A stretch of 64,000 bases of DNA, from the NCBI GenBank assembly GCA_022842935.1, contig JALHOP010000016.1:87344-151343 (forward strand), read 5' to 3'. The position numbers and the translations under genes are program-made. The notes beneath the pieces were generated by a model. The model was not told the DNA's origin. It saw only the letters and a list, made by a program, of their open reading frames with translations, and ran no database searches. Source of the stretch: Myxococcota bacterium. GTDB lineage: Bacteria > Myxococcota > XYA12-FULL-58-9 > JALHOP01. Below, piece after piece: positions 42,006-51,788 of the stretch; the stretch's first letter is position 1, and the number at the start of each line of letters is the position of its first letter.

Positions 42006-42983
42006 TCAGCTCTCAAGCAGCGCCTCCAGCGCCGACGACGTTCTCGGGTCCACGGCGACAGGTTCCTGTTCGAGCCACAGCCCGCGGCTCGCAAGCTCTC
42101 GTACGAGAGCCGGAGCCTCGGCGAGATCGAGGTCCTCGGGCCACACGCCCGGTAGACCCTTCGTCGCCACGAGCTCAGTCCAGAACTCCGGCACGAACCA
42201 CCGCAGGTCGGAACGGAGCGCACGGAGATGCCGAAGGATGCGCACGCCGTTGGGGTCGAGGTCGCCGAAGTGGATCAGCGGCACATGGACCAGGCGCTCG
42301 AGAAGCCGAGCGACCGTCGCCGTGTCCCATCCAGGCACGTGCACCAGCAGCCAGCCATCGCTGGCGCGTAGATCGCAGAAGGCGCCGAGGTTCTCGACGA
42401 GCAGTGCCGCGCGGATCGGTCCTTCGAGAGCGAGGCCTGCGCTGAGGGCACGTTCCGGGATCGAGACCTCGCCGAGGACAGCCGCAACTGCCGCGAGGTC
42501 GACTCTCCCCTGCGGCGTGATCGCGACGAGACCTCGCGGCGGTCGGAGCCGCACCGAACCGTCATGCGTGGCCTCCGCATCGCCGAGCGCGGCCAGGCGG
42601 CGATCCGTGAGCGTCGCCTTCGAGTGCGGCGCGACGAGTGCGGCCGCCGTTCGCCGGTTGAGCTGGTCTGGAAGCTGCGGCAGCCCCTCGGCGCGCTGCG
42701 CGTCTTCGAGCTCGCTCCAGCCGTCGGGGGTGGGCGCGAGCCCGCGCGCCGTCAGCGCTGCGAGCACCTCGCCCCATTCCGGCCAGACTCGCCCGAGGAG
42801 CGCGACAAGCTCGTGTCGCCGCTGCTCGACAAGGGCGACTTCGTCACGTCGCCCCGTGCGTCGAGTCCAAGGTAGTTCGTCGAGGGCTTCCCAGGCGGAT
42901 GCTTGCGCGCGTCGTCGCTTGAGCGAGCCGAGAACGAGCAGCTCCAAGAGGGCGAGACGGGCCGCTTCGGATCGCCAGTTCAC
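42006..42983 (-). CDS. jetD: Wadjet nuclease subunit JetD (DUF3322/DUF2220 TOPRIM)
   Basis: A 325-residue protein. The N-terminal part is a helical DNA-clamping region (DUF3322 type); the C-terminal part is a TOPRIM-type nuclease fold with conserved Glu197 in LLVENLGAF and the DxD pair Asp241/Asp243 in HFGDLDPNGVRIL. In Wadjet, JetD cuts closed circular plasmid DNA after the condensin part has extruded it. The GTG start overlaps the JetC stop as GTGA. It is the last gene of the long defence operon. Confidence 0.9.
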   Translation of the reverse strand: MNWRSEAARLALLELLVLGSLKRRRAQASAWEALDELPWTRRTGRRDEVALVEQRRHELVALLGRVWPEWGEVLAALTARGLAPTPDGWSELEDAQRAEGLPQLPDQLNRRTAAALVAPHSKATLTDRRLAALGDAEATHDGSVRLRPPRGLVAITPQGRVDLAAVAAVLGEVSIPERALSAGLALEGPIRAALLVENLGAFCDLRASDGWLLVHVPGWDTATVARLLERLVHVPLIHFGDLDPNGVRILRHLRALRSDLRWFVPEFWTELVATKGLPGVWPEDLDLAEAPALVRELASRGLWLEQEPVAVDPRTSSALEALLES

Positions 42984-45900
42984 GCGTCAGCCCTCGTCCG
43001 ACGGCCGCTGACGAGCACCTCCTCGCGCCCGTCGGCGGTCGTCTTGCGGACGAGACGATAGGTGGTGTTGCCCTCTGCGCGCGCGACCTCTGGCGCGGCG
43101 ATGAGGAGCTGCAGATCGAGCGCTTGGCACAGGTCGAAGAGCACGCCCAGGTTGTCGTGCGAAAGGCGGTTGGCCTCGTCGAGGAACAGGAAACGGAGCG
43201 AGCCGTGCGACTTCTTGCCCCGAAGGAGCATTGCATCGCGTTCCCACTCCGTGAGGACGACCATCATGAGCGCTGCGCCGACGCCGATCGCCTCGCCGGT
43301 CGAGAGTCGGCCGGGGTTCGCGATCTCCCAATCGGCGCCCGCCTTCCGACGCACCTCGACCTGCAGGTGGACGTACTCACGGTAGTCGAGCAGCTTCTGA
43401 CCGCCCGTACGTCCGCCACCGAAGCGCTGGAAGATCTGATCGAGCGCGTCCTCGATCGGCAGGTCAGCCTGAAAGAGGAGCGCCTGCGCCGCACCGTCGC
43501 GTAGCGCTCGGAGTACCTGCTCCATCTTCTCGACCGGGTTCTGACGAACCCGAATCCCCTGGATGCTGCCGAAGCTGACGCCCTCGAGGTTCTTGTTGAG
43601 GCGGTTGACCTGCGTGCGCGCCTTGCGAATCTGCACGTCGATGCCTCGCGCGACGTCCTCGCTCGCGCCACGGAGGACGGTCTCCTGGCTCTTGAGCCGC
43701 TCCTCCAACGAAGAGAGCTGATCCCGCAAACGCAGGAGCGCCTCACGCGGATCGTCCACCTCGGCGACCTGCGCCGGCAGACGGCGACGAAGCCAGTCGC
43801 GCACCGTGAGCCACAGGTCGAGGACGCCCGCGGCGAACTCGCCCTCCGAGGGGGCGCGCAGCGTCTGCAGTTCCGCCAAGAGCTGCCCGCCACCTTGGGC
43901 TCCGCGCAGTCGCTCAACGAGGAGCTCACGCCAGGTGTTGGCCTTCTGCACGAGGTTCACGTGGCCGCGGACATCAGCGAGGTCTCTCGGTGCTTCGGTG
44001 AGGAGGACGCCAACGACCCCGAACTTCGCCGCGCGCTCGCGAAGGTCGTCCCAGCGCTTCACTGCAGGCTCGGCCTCGCCGCGCTCCTTGGTGAGCTTCT
44101 CCTCGACCTCCTCGAGACGGCGTGCAGTCTCGCTGACGTTGCCTTCCTGCCGGCCTTTCGTGGTCAGCAGCTCCCGGTGTCTGGTGTCGTGACTCCGATG
44201 TTCTTCGTCGAGCCGCGCGACCTCCTTCTCTGCTGCCGCAACCGCTTCCTCGCTCGGATCAGGAATGCCGAGCCGGTCGAATCGCTCCACCGCCTGCGTG
44301 TGCGTGTGCGTCGCGGCAAGCCGCTTCCCGTCGGCGTCCTGGAATGCGGTGAGCGCCGCATTGAAACTCGTCTCCGAGGCCTTCGCTTCGCGCTCGACCG
44401 CAGCTCGGTGCAGCTCGGCCTCGTGAAGCTGCTCCTTGATGGCAGGGACGAGAGCCTGTTCGTTGGCCAGCCGCGCGGGCGCGTCCTCCCAGGCCAGGGC
44501 CTCGACATTCGCCTGGACGTACTCGAGCGCGTCGATGCCCTCCTTCAGTCGTTCACGCCGATTCGTGAGCTGCTGAAGCCGCTCACGCAGGCGGACCACG
44601 TCCTCGTCCGAAAGCGGCACCTGTCGCAGAACGGTCTGATGACGGTCGACGAGCTCGGCGTTCGCCTTCTGGCGAGCCACCAGCTCCTTGGCCGCCCGAG
44701 CTGCCTGAAGATCGTGCTCCAGCGACCGGGCGCGTTCTGCGAAGTCAGGAGGATCGAGCAGCAGCGCTTCGCCGAGCAGCACACGCAGGCCGGTCACGCG
44801 AGGGCGCACCGTTCGCGCCGCCTCCGCGTGACGCAGGCTGGCGGCACGATGAATCCCGAGCTGGGCCTCGCCCTCGACGATCGAGCGCTTCACCTCTGCC
44901 AGCTCAGGAGCAGGATCCCCAGCGAGCCACACAGCATGGCCCGCCAACAGCGCCTCGCCGTCGGCGACAAGGCGTTCGAGATGTCGGCGTCCGACCCTCA
45001 CTTCTTCGAGCTCGCGAGCCTTCCGATCAGCTTCACGATTGAGCTCGGCGGCACGTGCCTCACGAGCTCGGCGTCCGAGCCGAGGATGCGAGGGGATGCG
45101 CGAGACGCGGAGGGCGATCCCATCCTCCACGGCGACGTCGCGGTCGCCAACGTCGATCGGGCTGGTTGCCGAGGCGAGTTGCTCAAGGTCCGCGTCTCGC
45201 GAGACGAGCAGTACGTTCACAAGCGCGTCCGACCTCACGTCGAGGGTACGGGCTGTCGCTTTCGGATCGTCGACCACGAGCGCCTGGGCCAGCGGGCCCA
45301 AGCGCGCCTCCAGGCGTCCCGCTTCGTCCAACCCGACATCCTCGAAGCTGCCAGCCACCAACTCCGCGCCAAGCTGATCCTTCAGCTTCAGCAGCTCGGG
45401 CGCGAAAGGACCACCTTGAGCCAGGAGGTCACGTGCCTGCCGAAGAAGCGCCTCGTGCTCGTCGCGCGCGACGTCCTCGGCCTTCCGCGCTGTCACGAGT
45501 CGGTCGCTGAGTGTGGCACGCGCGGCATCCAGCGTGGCCCGGTTGTCCACCGGAGTACCGAGATGCTCGGCGAGGCGGGCTGCGCGCTCCGCGAGAGCGC
45601 GGAACACTGGCTCGCGTTCGACGAGGGAACGGCGGCGCGACTCCAGGTCCTTCAGTTCTCGTTCGAGCTGCTGGGCGGACGCCTTCGCGGCGCGCTCTCG
45701 ATCTTCGTGGTCCTTCAGCTCGGTCTCGGCTTCGCTGAGAAGTCGTTCGACAAGCGGGCCCGCAGGCTCTTCGCCGACGATGATCCCAAGCGCCTTCGCG
45801 CGTTCGCGCACGCCCGACTGTCGGGTGGCTTGCCTGCGTGCCTCCGCGAGATCGCGCTCGATCGAAGGAAGCCGGCCACCGAGATCCGAGCGCGCTCGGT

Positions 45901-47401
45901 GCTCCTGGAGGGCTGAGAGGGCCGCCTCGTACGCCGCGTCCAGCGCGACATCGCCATCGACGAGGGCTCGCAGTGCGGCCATCACCTTGGCGTGTTGCGC
46001 CCGATGTGCCTCGGCGTCGTCGAGGCGCGTCCTTGAATCTCGGCGCTCGTCGTCGACGAGAGCCAGCTCGTCACGAGCGCCGGCGACGCGCTCACCGAAC
46101 GAGTGCACCGGGATGTGCACACCGCCAAGGCTCTCCTCGGCCTCGCGCAGCCGCCGGGTCGACTGACGATAGGCGTCGGCGCGGCGGTGCAGTTCCTCGA
46201 GCCCCTGCTGGAGGTCTGCGAGACCTCCCGCCGTGCGCGTGTAGTCCTCCTCTGCACGTCGAAGCGCCTCGCGCTTGGCACCGCGCTCGGCCTCGGCCGA
46301 GTCGCGCGTCGCGCCAGTCGTCCTCGCGAGCTCCTCTGCCCGCGTGAGTTGGGCGACGCACTCGGCGAGATGCTTCGCTGCAGCGAGCGCTTCGCGCAAT
46401 CTTCCGTGCCAAGCACGAGCCGATTCGAGGACTTGGCCGATCTCGCCTCTGCGGCGCTCGAGGGCCTCGATCGCGCTGAGGGTCTGAGCGAGGGCATCCT
46501 TGGCGGTGTCGTGCGCCTCGGCGGCGGCGGCCCGCGCAGCTTCGGCCTCTTCGACGCGGCGGGTGAGCTCCTCTGCTCGCTCTCGAGTGGCGATCAGCGC
46601 CGCAGCGAACATCGTCTGGCCCGCCTCGAACACTCCACCGATCTCCTGTTCGAGGCGACGCGCCTCCTGGACCTCGGTCCGCGTGCGCCGGCATGCGTCG
46701 AGGTTGGCGCGCATGCGTTGGAGCGTGTCGGCGAGCCCGCCCTCTTCCTTGAGGAGGAACGAGCGCAGCTCCGAGGTGAGCGCTCGGGAGATGCCGCCAG
46801 TCATGCTCGTGCGGAGCATCTCGTTCAGCTTGTTGCGCTCCTCGTCGGTGCCGAGACGAAGCGGCGTGACCCCCTGATCGAAGAGCGCCGCGAAGTAATC
46901 TCGCGCAGACGTGAAGGACTGCAGTCGGCCGCCGAGGCGCACCGCGTTCTCACGAAGCTCCTGCATCTCGGGAACGGCCTCGTTCTCGCCCTGCTTTACG
47001 AGCAGCAAGTCTTGGAGTCGAACGTCGGCTTCCAGCCCGGAGACGATGAACGGTGTCGGCTCGACGGAGGGCTCGCCCTTCCTCTCGAGATGAACGCCCG
47101 CGACGAGTCGACGCTTGCCCGGCAGCGCAAACTCGACGACGGCGTACGAGGGACGTCCCGACTCTCCCAGTCGGCCCCAGATGCCCTTGTCGCCCCCGGT
47201 GGCGCCGGTCTCGCCGAGGTTGGTGAACCGCAGTCGCGACATGTCGGGCAACAGCACGACGTAGGCCGCGATCATCACCGTCGTCTTGCCGGCGCCGTTC
47301 GCGCCTTCGAGCGCGGTCACATGTCGATCGAGTCCGTAGCGGGCGTAGAACACGCCCTTCCAGTTCACCAACGCCAAAGCCTCGGCAGTCGTTCGGCTCA
47401 T
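42980..47401 (-). CDS. jetC: Wadjet SMC subunit JetC, strongly MukB-like
   Basis: A 1473-residue SMC ATPase, close to E. coli MukB in size. Walker A is GANGAGKT at residues 33-40. The N-terminal head aligns by eye with MukB throughout: LVNWKGVFYARYGLD, LLPDMSRLRFTN, GATGGDKGIWGRL and SMTGGISRAL. Two long coiled-coil arms flank a hinge region (about residues 640-780). The C-terminal head has the ABC signature NPGRLSTGEAIG, Walker B LRFLFLDEANRLS and the MukB-like ending LLIAAPEVARAEGNTTYRLVRK. It extrudes DNA loops with JetA and JetB. It overlaps JetB and JetD by 4 bases each. Confidence 0.92.
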   Translation of the reverse strand: MSRTTAEALALVNWKGVFYARYGLDRHVTALEGANGAGKTTVMIAAYVVLLPDMSRLRFTNLGETGATGGDKGIWGRLGESGRPSYAVVEFALPGKRRLVAGVHLERKGEPSVEPTPFIVSGLEADVRLQDLLLVKQGENEAVPEMQELRENAVRLGGRLQSFTSARDYFAALFDQGVTPLRLGTDEERNKLNEMLRTSMTGGISRALTSELRSFLLKEEGGLADTLQRMRANLDACRRTRTEVQEARRLEQEIGGVFEAGQTMFAAALIATRERAEELTRRVEEAEAARAAAAEAHDTAKDALAQTLSAIEALERRRGEIGQVLESARAWHGRLREALAAAKHLAECVAQLTRAEELARTTGATRDSAEAERGAKREALRRAEEDYTRTAGGLADLQQGLEELHRRADAYRQSTRRLREAEESLGGVHIPVHSFGERVAGARDELALVDDERRDSRTRLDDAEAHRAQHAKVMAALRALVDGDVALDAAYEAALSALQEHRARSDLGGRLPSIERDLAEARRQATRQSGVRERAKALGIIVGEEPAGPLVERLLSEAETELKDHEDRERAAKASAQQLERELKDLESRRRSLVEREPVFRALAERAARLAEHLGTPVDNRATLDAARATLSDRLVTARKAEDVARDEHEALLRQARDLLAQGGPFAPELLKLKDQLGAELVAGSFEDVGLDEAGRLEARLGPLAQALVVDDPKATARTLDVRSDALVNVLLVSRDADLEQLASATSPIDVGDRDVAVEDGIALRVSRIPSHPRLGRRAREARAAELNREADRKARELEEVRVGRRHLERLVADGEALLAGHAVWLAGDPAPELAEVKRSIVEGEAQLGIHRAASLRHAEAARTVRPRVTGLRVLLGEALLLDPPDFAERARSLEHDLQAARAAKELVARQKANAELVDRHQTVLRQVPLSDEDVVRLRERLQQLTNRRERLKEGIDALEYVQANVEALAWEDAPARLANEQALVPAIKEQLHEAELHRAAVEREAKASETSFNAALTAFQDADGKRLAATHTHTQAVERFDRLGIPDPSEEAVAAAEKEVARLDEEHRSHDTRHRELLTTKGRQEGNVSETARRLEEVEEKLTKERGEAEPAVKRWDDLRERAAKFGVVGVLLTEAPRDLADVRGHVNLVQKANTWRELLVERLRGAQGGGQLLAELQTLRAPSEGEFAAGVLDLWLTVRDWLRRRLPAQVAEVDDPREALLRLRDQLSSLEERLKSQETVLRGASEDVARGIDVQIRKARTQVNRLNKNLEGVSFGSIQGIRVRQNPVEKMEQVLRALRDGAAQALLFQADLPIEDALDQIFQRFGGGRTGGQKLLDYREYVHLQVEVRRKAGADWEIANPGRLSTGEAIGVGAALMMVVLTEWERDAMLLRGKKSHGSLRFLFLDEANRLSHDNLGVLFDLCQALDLQLLIAAPEVARAEGNTTYRLVRKTTADGREEVLVSGRRTRADA

Positions 47402-48084
47402 GGCGCCGGCTCCTCATCGAGGCTCGCATCGTCCTCGGACGCCTGTTCGCCGTCGTCGAGGACGACCTCGCCGACGCGTACGAGCCGCTCGAGCGCGGCG
47501 CTCCTGTCGCCAAGACCGCGCACGGGCTCAGCGAAGCGCATGAGCGCGGGGCGAAGGCGCAGGCGCGTGTCATCGAGGACGTCGACGAAGCCCAGTTCGG
47601 CGAGGCGGCGCAGGGCGTCTCCGACCTTCGTCCGCACGGCCTCCGCTGCAATGCGCTCATCGTACTTGCCCCGGCGCGCCCGTCGCGGGTCGAGGGTGCG
47701 CACCAGGACGTCGGTGCCGAGCAGAGCCGACAGGCGTTGGAGGAGCGCCTCTCGCCCGACGATGCCGCCGTGCTGGAGCGTCGCCGGATCGAGGTAGAGC
47801 AGTGCGAGCGTCTGCCCGACCAGCATCTCGCCGGCCGAAAGCTGGCGTCGCCCGAGCCGGTCACCCGACGGCAACAGGTAGAAGTACCCGTCACTCTGCT
47901 GGATCAGCTCGCAACCGAAACGCCGGTAGAACGCCTCGAGCAGCGCCTGGGCGTCGACGAGGTACTCGTACATCGTGCCATCGTCGCGTCCGATGTGTCG
48001 CCCACGCCGGAGCGCGAGGTCGACCTCCGGGTAGTGCTCGTCACCCAGCGCCTCCTCGAGCGTGTGAAAGGTCGTGGCGCTCAA
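47398..48084 (-). CDS. jetB: Wadjet KITE subunit JetB, MukE-like
   Basis: About 228 residues. MukE-type features are VDLALRRGRHIG, YLVDAQALLEAFYRRFGCELIQQSDGYFYLLPSGDRLG and MLVGQTLALLYLDP. These tandem winged-helix proteins bind the kleisin and the SMC head and grip DNA. The start is taken as TTG 48084: GGGAGGG lies just upstream and it overlaps the JetA stop as TTGA; the frame is open to 48147, but those residues do not resemble MukE. It overlaps JetC by 4 bases. Confidence 0.88.
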   Translation of the reverse strand: MSATTFHTLEEALGDEHYPEVDLALRRGRHIGRDDGTMYEYLVDAQALLEAFYRRFGCELIQQSDGYFYLLPSGDRLGRRQLSAGEMLVGQTLALLYLDPATLQHGGIVGREALLQRLSALLGTDVLVRTLDPRRARRGKYDERIAAEAVRTKVGDALRRLAELGFVDVLDDTRLRLRPALMRFAEPVRGLGDRSAALERLVRVGEVVLDDGEQASEDDASLDEEPAP

Positions 48085-49397
48085 GGCATATCCCTCCCAT
48101 CGACCGTCCAGTCCTCGACCTCGAGCCGCGAGAGTACGGGTGCCCAAGGACGCTCGTGCTCGCCATGAACGCGGGCAAGGCGACCGACAGCGTCAGCGAC
48201 ACGGCCGGCCGCGGCGTAGTGCAGCGCCTCTGGAAGTTTGGGCAGCACGCGCGAGGACACCTCCGCGAGGGTCGATGCACCTCCATCGATGGCCTGCGCG
48301 ACCAGCGCCTCGATGTCAGCGTGAACGTTCTCGGGCTCGACCCACTCGGGATCGGCTTCGCGCTCCGTGCGCGGCCTCGCAACCGGCGGACGCTCGACGC
48401 GTGCCTCGAGCGCACGCAACAGCCGAATCGACGGCGCGTGCGCGACGAGCAGGAAGAACGGCGAAGTCGGCCATGCGGCGGCCTGATCACGCAACCGTTG
48501 GCTGAGCGCGCGGTCGGGGTCGAGCCGCACGACGTCGCGCAGGTACCGGTGGACGTACTGATAGTACTCCGACCACGCCTGCTGCCGCGCGCTACCCCAC
48601 GCCGCAATCCGATCGACGTGCTCGATGACGCGCTGGACGGTCTCCTCGGCTTCGCGGTTTTCCGCCGCCGTGGCGAGCCCCTGGATCTCTAGCAGGAGCG
48701 CGACGAACAGGTGCGTGTCGCGCAGGAGGATTTCATTCAGCTCATTGAGCGTGCTCGTCGTCGTGTCCAGCAGGAGCTGGCAGCGATCGACGGCACTGAA
48801 CCAGTCCGACTGGAGCAGCTTGGCGATCTCGGCCTGCACTTCTTCCTGCTGCGCATCGAGCCCGCGCTGCCGGCGCTCGATCCCGGAGACCAGCTCGGAG
48901 ACCGTGACCCGCAGCGGTCCAGACACCTTGCTCTTCCAGGTCTCCGTGTCCGTGGCCTTCTTCGCGGCCGCGAGCACCTCCGCGAGCTGCGCGCTCAACG
49001 TGCCCGTCAGTAGGGTCAGGCTCTCACGGGTGAGGGCCTCGTCCGTCAGGAAGTACTGGACGACTGCCGCCGCGAGTGTCGTGAGCGCGTAGTCGCCGGC
49101 GCGCACGATGCCGGCCCCATCGACGCGCGCGAGCATGCGCTGCTCGCGGAGCCGCTGGATCGCGTGCGTCGCCCGCTTGCGCGGGTTCTCGGCACCGGGC
49201 TCCACCACGTCGCAGACCTGCTCGAACATGTCGATGAGCACGTCCTCCTCGAAGGAGGCCAACGCCGCCTTGTCGGCGCGCAGGTACAGTCCCGCGAGGA
49301 AGCAGAGGTCGACCGTCTTGAGGTCGAGGTTCACCTGGTCGCGAGCGAGCGACGCGATGACGCGGTTCGGGTCGTTGGAGGGGGGCGCGGAGGTCAC
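48081..49397 (-). CDS. jetA: Wadjet kleisin subunit JetA, MukF-like
   Basis: About 438 residues, the usual MukF length. GTG 49397 is preferred because GGGAG lies 7 bases upstream and it starts after the preceding stop; the frame extends to 49466. The N-terminal winged helix and middle helices match MukF closely: VSGPLRVTVSELVSGIERRQR, LDAQQEEVQAEIAKLLQSDWFSAVDRCQLLL and YYQYVHRYLRDVVRLDPDRALSQRLRDQ. The kleisin bridges the SMC heads and carries JetB. It is the first gene of the Wadjet part, 34 bases after the ABC-3C ATPase. Confidence 0.88.
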   Translation of the reverse strand: MTSAPPSNDPNRVIASLARDQVNLDLKTVDLCFLAGLYLRADKAALASFEEDVLIDMFEQVCDVVEPGAENPRKRATHAIQRLREQRMLARVDGAGIVRAGDYALTTLAAAVVQYFLTDEALTRESLTLLTGTLSAQLAEVLAAAKKATDTETWKSKVSGPLRVTVSELVSGIERRQRGLDAQQEEVQAEIAKLLQSDWFSAVDRCQLLLDTTTSTLNELNEILLRDTHLFVALLLEIQGLATAAENREAEETVQRVIEHVDRIAAWGSARQQAWSEYYQYVHRYLRDVVRLDPDRALSQRLRDQAAAWPTSPFFLLVAHAPSIRLLRALEARVERPPVARPRTEREADPEWVEPENVHADIEALVAQAIDGGASTLAEVSSRVLPKLPEALHYAAAGRVADAVGRLARVHGEHERPWAPVLSRLEVEDWTVDGRDMP

Positions 49398-49431
49398 GAG
49401 GCTGCTCCCGTCGCCGCTACGGTTGGGCAGC

Positions 49432-51282
49432 TCACGCGGCACCTTCTGCCTGCGGGATGAAGCCACGCCGGCCCTGATCGTTGCCGGTGAACAGCTCTAC
49501 CTTCACGCCGTCGAGCGTCCCGTCACCGGGAAGCTGGTGGCTGTTCTCGATGATGATGACCTGCGCGTCGGTGAAGGATGCCTTCACGCTCTCCCAGAAG
49601 TGCTTCTTGATGTCCTGCGGAAACGTCGACTCCCCAGCGTCCGGCTCCTCGTAGACAAGCAGCGGCGAGTCGATCAGAACGAAGTTCGGGAAGGGACGCT
49701 CGTCCTCGATGCAGAGGCGAAGCAGTGCGAGGTTGAACGCCGCTCGTGTGATGGCCCGTACGCCCTTGCCGTGGCTCTTCCGCGCGCGGCCCGAGATCAC
49801 GATGTCCTGGTCGTTCTCGCTGAACGAGACGCGATCGAGGTCAGGGAAGTGCCACGCCTTCAGGAGCGCTTCGACCTCGCGGCTGAACGGGTCGGCCTGC
49901 GCGGTGCTCACCGCTGCGCCAGCGACGTCCGTCTTCTGCTTCTTCTTCGGCTTGTTCGCCTCCTCGAGCAGCTCTTCGAGTTCCTGAGTTCGCTCGAGGT
50001 GCTCGATCGCCTTGCGGCAAATCTCCGCGCGTGTGCGAAGGTCGTCGACCTTCTTGGAGGCGACGTCGACGAGCTGCCCCATCAGCCCCTTCAGCTCCGA
50101 CGAGATCGCATCGAGCTCGGCTTGGCGAGTGTCGCGGGTAGCTTGAAGCTGCTCGATTTCGGAGGCGTTGGCGGCTCGCGTGGTCTGAAGGTCCTGGAGC
50201 AGCTTCGAGGTCTTGGCCGCCTCGGCTTTGCACGCCTGTGAGACGTCCGCCGGTGCCGGGCTCGCGTTCGGGTGTTCGTGATGCTGGTGTTCGGCGAGCG
50301 CGCCACACATCGGGCACCGCTCCTCCTTGAGCTGGTCGAGTCGAACCCCGGCCTCGGCGATCGCCTCCAGCCGTCGCAGGTCGGACTCGTACTGCTGCTC
50401 CAGCAAGTCGAACCGCGTCTGAAGCTCCGACAGAACCGCGAGCTTCGACTCGGCCGCCTTCAGCGCCGTCCACGCCGTGCTGCGCTTTGTTTGCAGGGGC
50501 ACCACGCTCGCCTGCGCGGCGTTGCGCTCGACGAGAGCCGTCTGAATCGAAGCTTCGATCAGGGTCAGGCGGTTGCGCTCCTCGGCGAGCGAGCTCACCT
50601 CGCCAAGCTCGGCGAGGCGTTCCCGCGTCGCCGTCAGCAGACTTTCGAGCAGTTCAACCTTGCCAGCCTGACGCCCCTTCTCGACCTTCGGATCTTCCTT
50701 CGCGATGATCGAGGAGTCGTCGGTACCCGTGAGCAGGAGGCGAAACACGCCGCTCTCCACGGTCTTCGACGTGAACTGCCCACTGAGAACCGGCGAGTCC
50801 TCCTTGATGACCGTCTCCTCGTCGATGATGACGAGCCGGGCGATGTCGCGGAAGCTGAGTGGCCGCGTCTTGCCCTGTTCGTTGGTGCGGACCTTCTTCG
50901 TGCCCAGTCCCGAGAGGTCGAGGAGGAACTGCGAGACGGTGTCCTCCTTGCCCCCTTGGTGCTTCGCCGCGAGCACGCGGTCGGGCTGCCCGTCGGTCTT
51001 ACAGAGTACCTCACCGCCACGGAGGCTCCGCTCCAGCGAGTAGACGCGCCCGTCGCTGTTGGCCTCGATGTCGATGACGACGGAGCTGTAGCCCTGCGCT
51101 TCGGGGATCTCCTTCGGCGCGGCGCCGCCGCCGAGCGCGTAGTCGAGGCACTGAGCGATGAAGCTCTTGCCCGAATCGGAGGGGCCCGCGATGACGTTCA
51201 GTCCGCGCGTGAACGTGACCTCGGCCGGCGCGTTCCCCGGTCCGATGAGCGCGAGACGCCGAAGAGCGAAGCCGAACTTCAT
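49432..51282 (-). CDS. ABC-3C system Rad50-like ABC ATPase
   Basis: A 616-residue SMC/Rad50-type ATPase. Walker A is GPSDSGKS at residues 33-40. Long coiled coils flank a CPMC zinc hook (about residue 335), and the C-terminal head has NFVLIDSPLLVYEEPDAG as Walker B/D-loop followed by IIIENSHQLP. This is the DUF3732-like ATPase of ABC-three-component conflict systems. The ATG at 51282 overlaps the middle-component stop (ATGA). It is thought to sense invading DNA or its ends and trigger the effector encoded two genes upstream. Confidence 0.85.
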   Translation of the reverse strand: MKFGFALRRLALIGPGNAPAEVTFTRGLNVIAGPSDSGKSFIAQCLDYALGGGAAPKEIPEAQGYSSVVIDIEANSDGRVYSLERSLRGGEVLCKTDGQPDRVLAAKHQGGKEDTVSQFLLDLSGLGTKKVRTNEQGKTRPLSFRDIARLVIIDEETVIKEDSPVLSGQFTSKTVESGVFRLLLTGTDDSSIIAKEDPKVEKGRQAGKVELLESLLTATRERLAELGEVSSLAEERNRLTLIEASIQTALVERNAAQASVVPLQTKRSTAWTALKAAESKLAVLSELQTRFDLLEQQYESDLRRLEAIAEAGVRLDQLKEERCPMCGALAEHQHHEHPNASPAPADVSQACKAEAAKTSKLLQDLQTTRAANASEIEQLQATRDTRQAELDAISSELKGLMGQLVDVASKKVDDLRTRAEICRKAIEHLERTQELEELLEEANKPKKKQKTDVAGAAVSTAQADPFSREVEALLKAWHFPDLDRVSFSENDQDIVISGRARKSHGKGVRAITRAAFNLALLRLCIEDERPFPNFVLIDSPLLVYEEPDAGESTFPQDIKKHFWESVKASFTDAQVIIIENSHQLPGDGTLDGVKVELFTGNDQGRRGFIPQAEGAA

Positions 51283-51788
51283 GACGCCTCCTCGGTCCAG
51301 AGAACGGATTCCATCGAGAACTCGGCGCCCCACGTGCCGATGCGCTCGCGGACCATCGAATCGAGCTCTGTGTCGTCGAGGGCTCCGAAGCTGTCGACGA
51401 CCCAGTCCGCGCGATTACGCAGGCCCGCGAGGTACTCGGTGCTGAGCGTGTCGAGGAAATCAGCAGACTTGTCGGTTGCGGCGAAGAAGATGCCGCCGTC
51501 CTTGTAGACGCGCTCGATGAGCCCACGGCTCTCGTAGAGCGTGAGCCCGTCTTGAATCACGCCGCGACGAACGAGTATCTCGCCGCCGCGATGGGGAGTT
51601 CTCGGATGCAGCCCCTCGGGTCCACCCTCGATGTCGTCGGAGTGGACGAGGAAGTAGTCGAACACCACGAGCCGCTGCAGCGCGTACGCAGCGGGGAACG
51701 CCGTGGTCAGCACGCAGAGGGCACGCAGGCCGATCTCCACGGGCCCGTTGAACGGCGAGACGAAGTGGGTGGGCGTCTCGGGTGTCAT
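51279..51788 (-). CDS. ABC-3C system middle component
   Basis: A 169-residue protein with the pattern FNGPVEIGLRALCVL, LQRLVVFDYFLVHSDD, GGPEGLHPRTPHRGGEILVRR and LYESRGLIERVY, typical of ABC-3C middle component family 2. These have a winged-helix-like fold and link the ATPase to the effector. ATG 51788 overlaps the effector stop as ATGA; an in-frame codon at 51797 is less likely. Confidence 0.82.
   Translation of the reverse strand: MTPETPTHFVSPFNGPVEIGLRALCVLTTAFPAAYALQRLVVFDYFLVHSDDIEGGPEGLHPRTPHRGGEILVRRGVIQDGLTLYESRGLIERVYKDGGIFFAATDKSADFLDTLSTEYLAGLRNRADWVVDSFGALDDTELDSMVRERIGTWGAEFSMESVLWTEEAS

Noticed and set aside
43895..45916. 673-codon plus-strand frame opposite jetC
   Set aside because: It mirrors the coiled-coil coding region; no domain is recognisable and the minus strand has a complete MukB-like protein.
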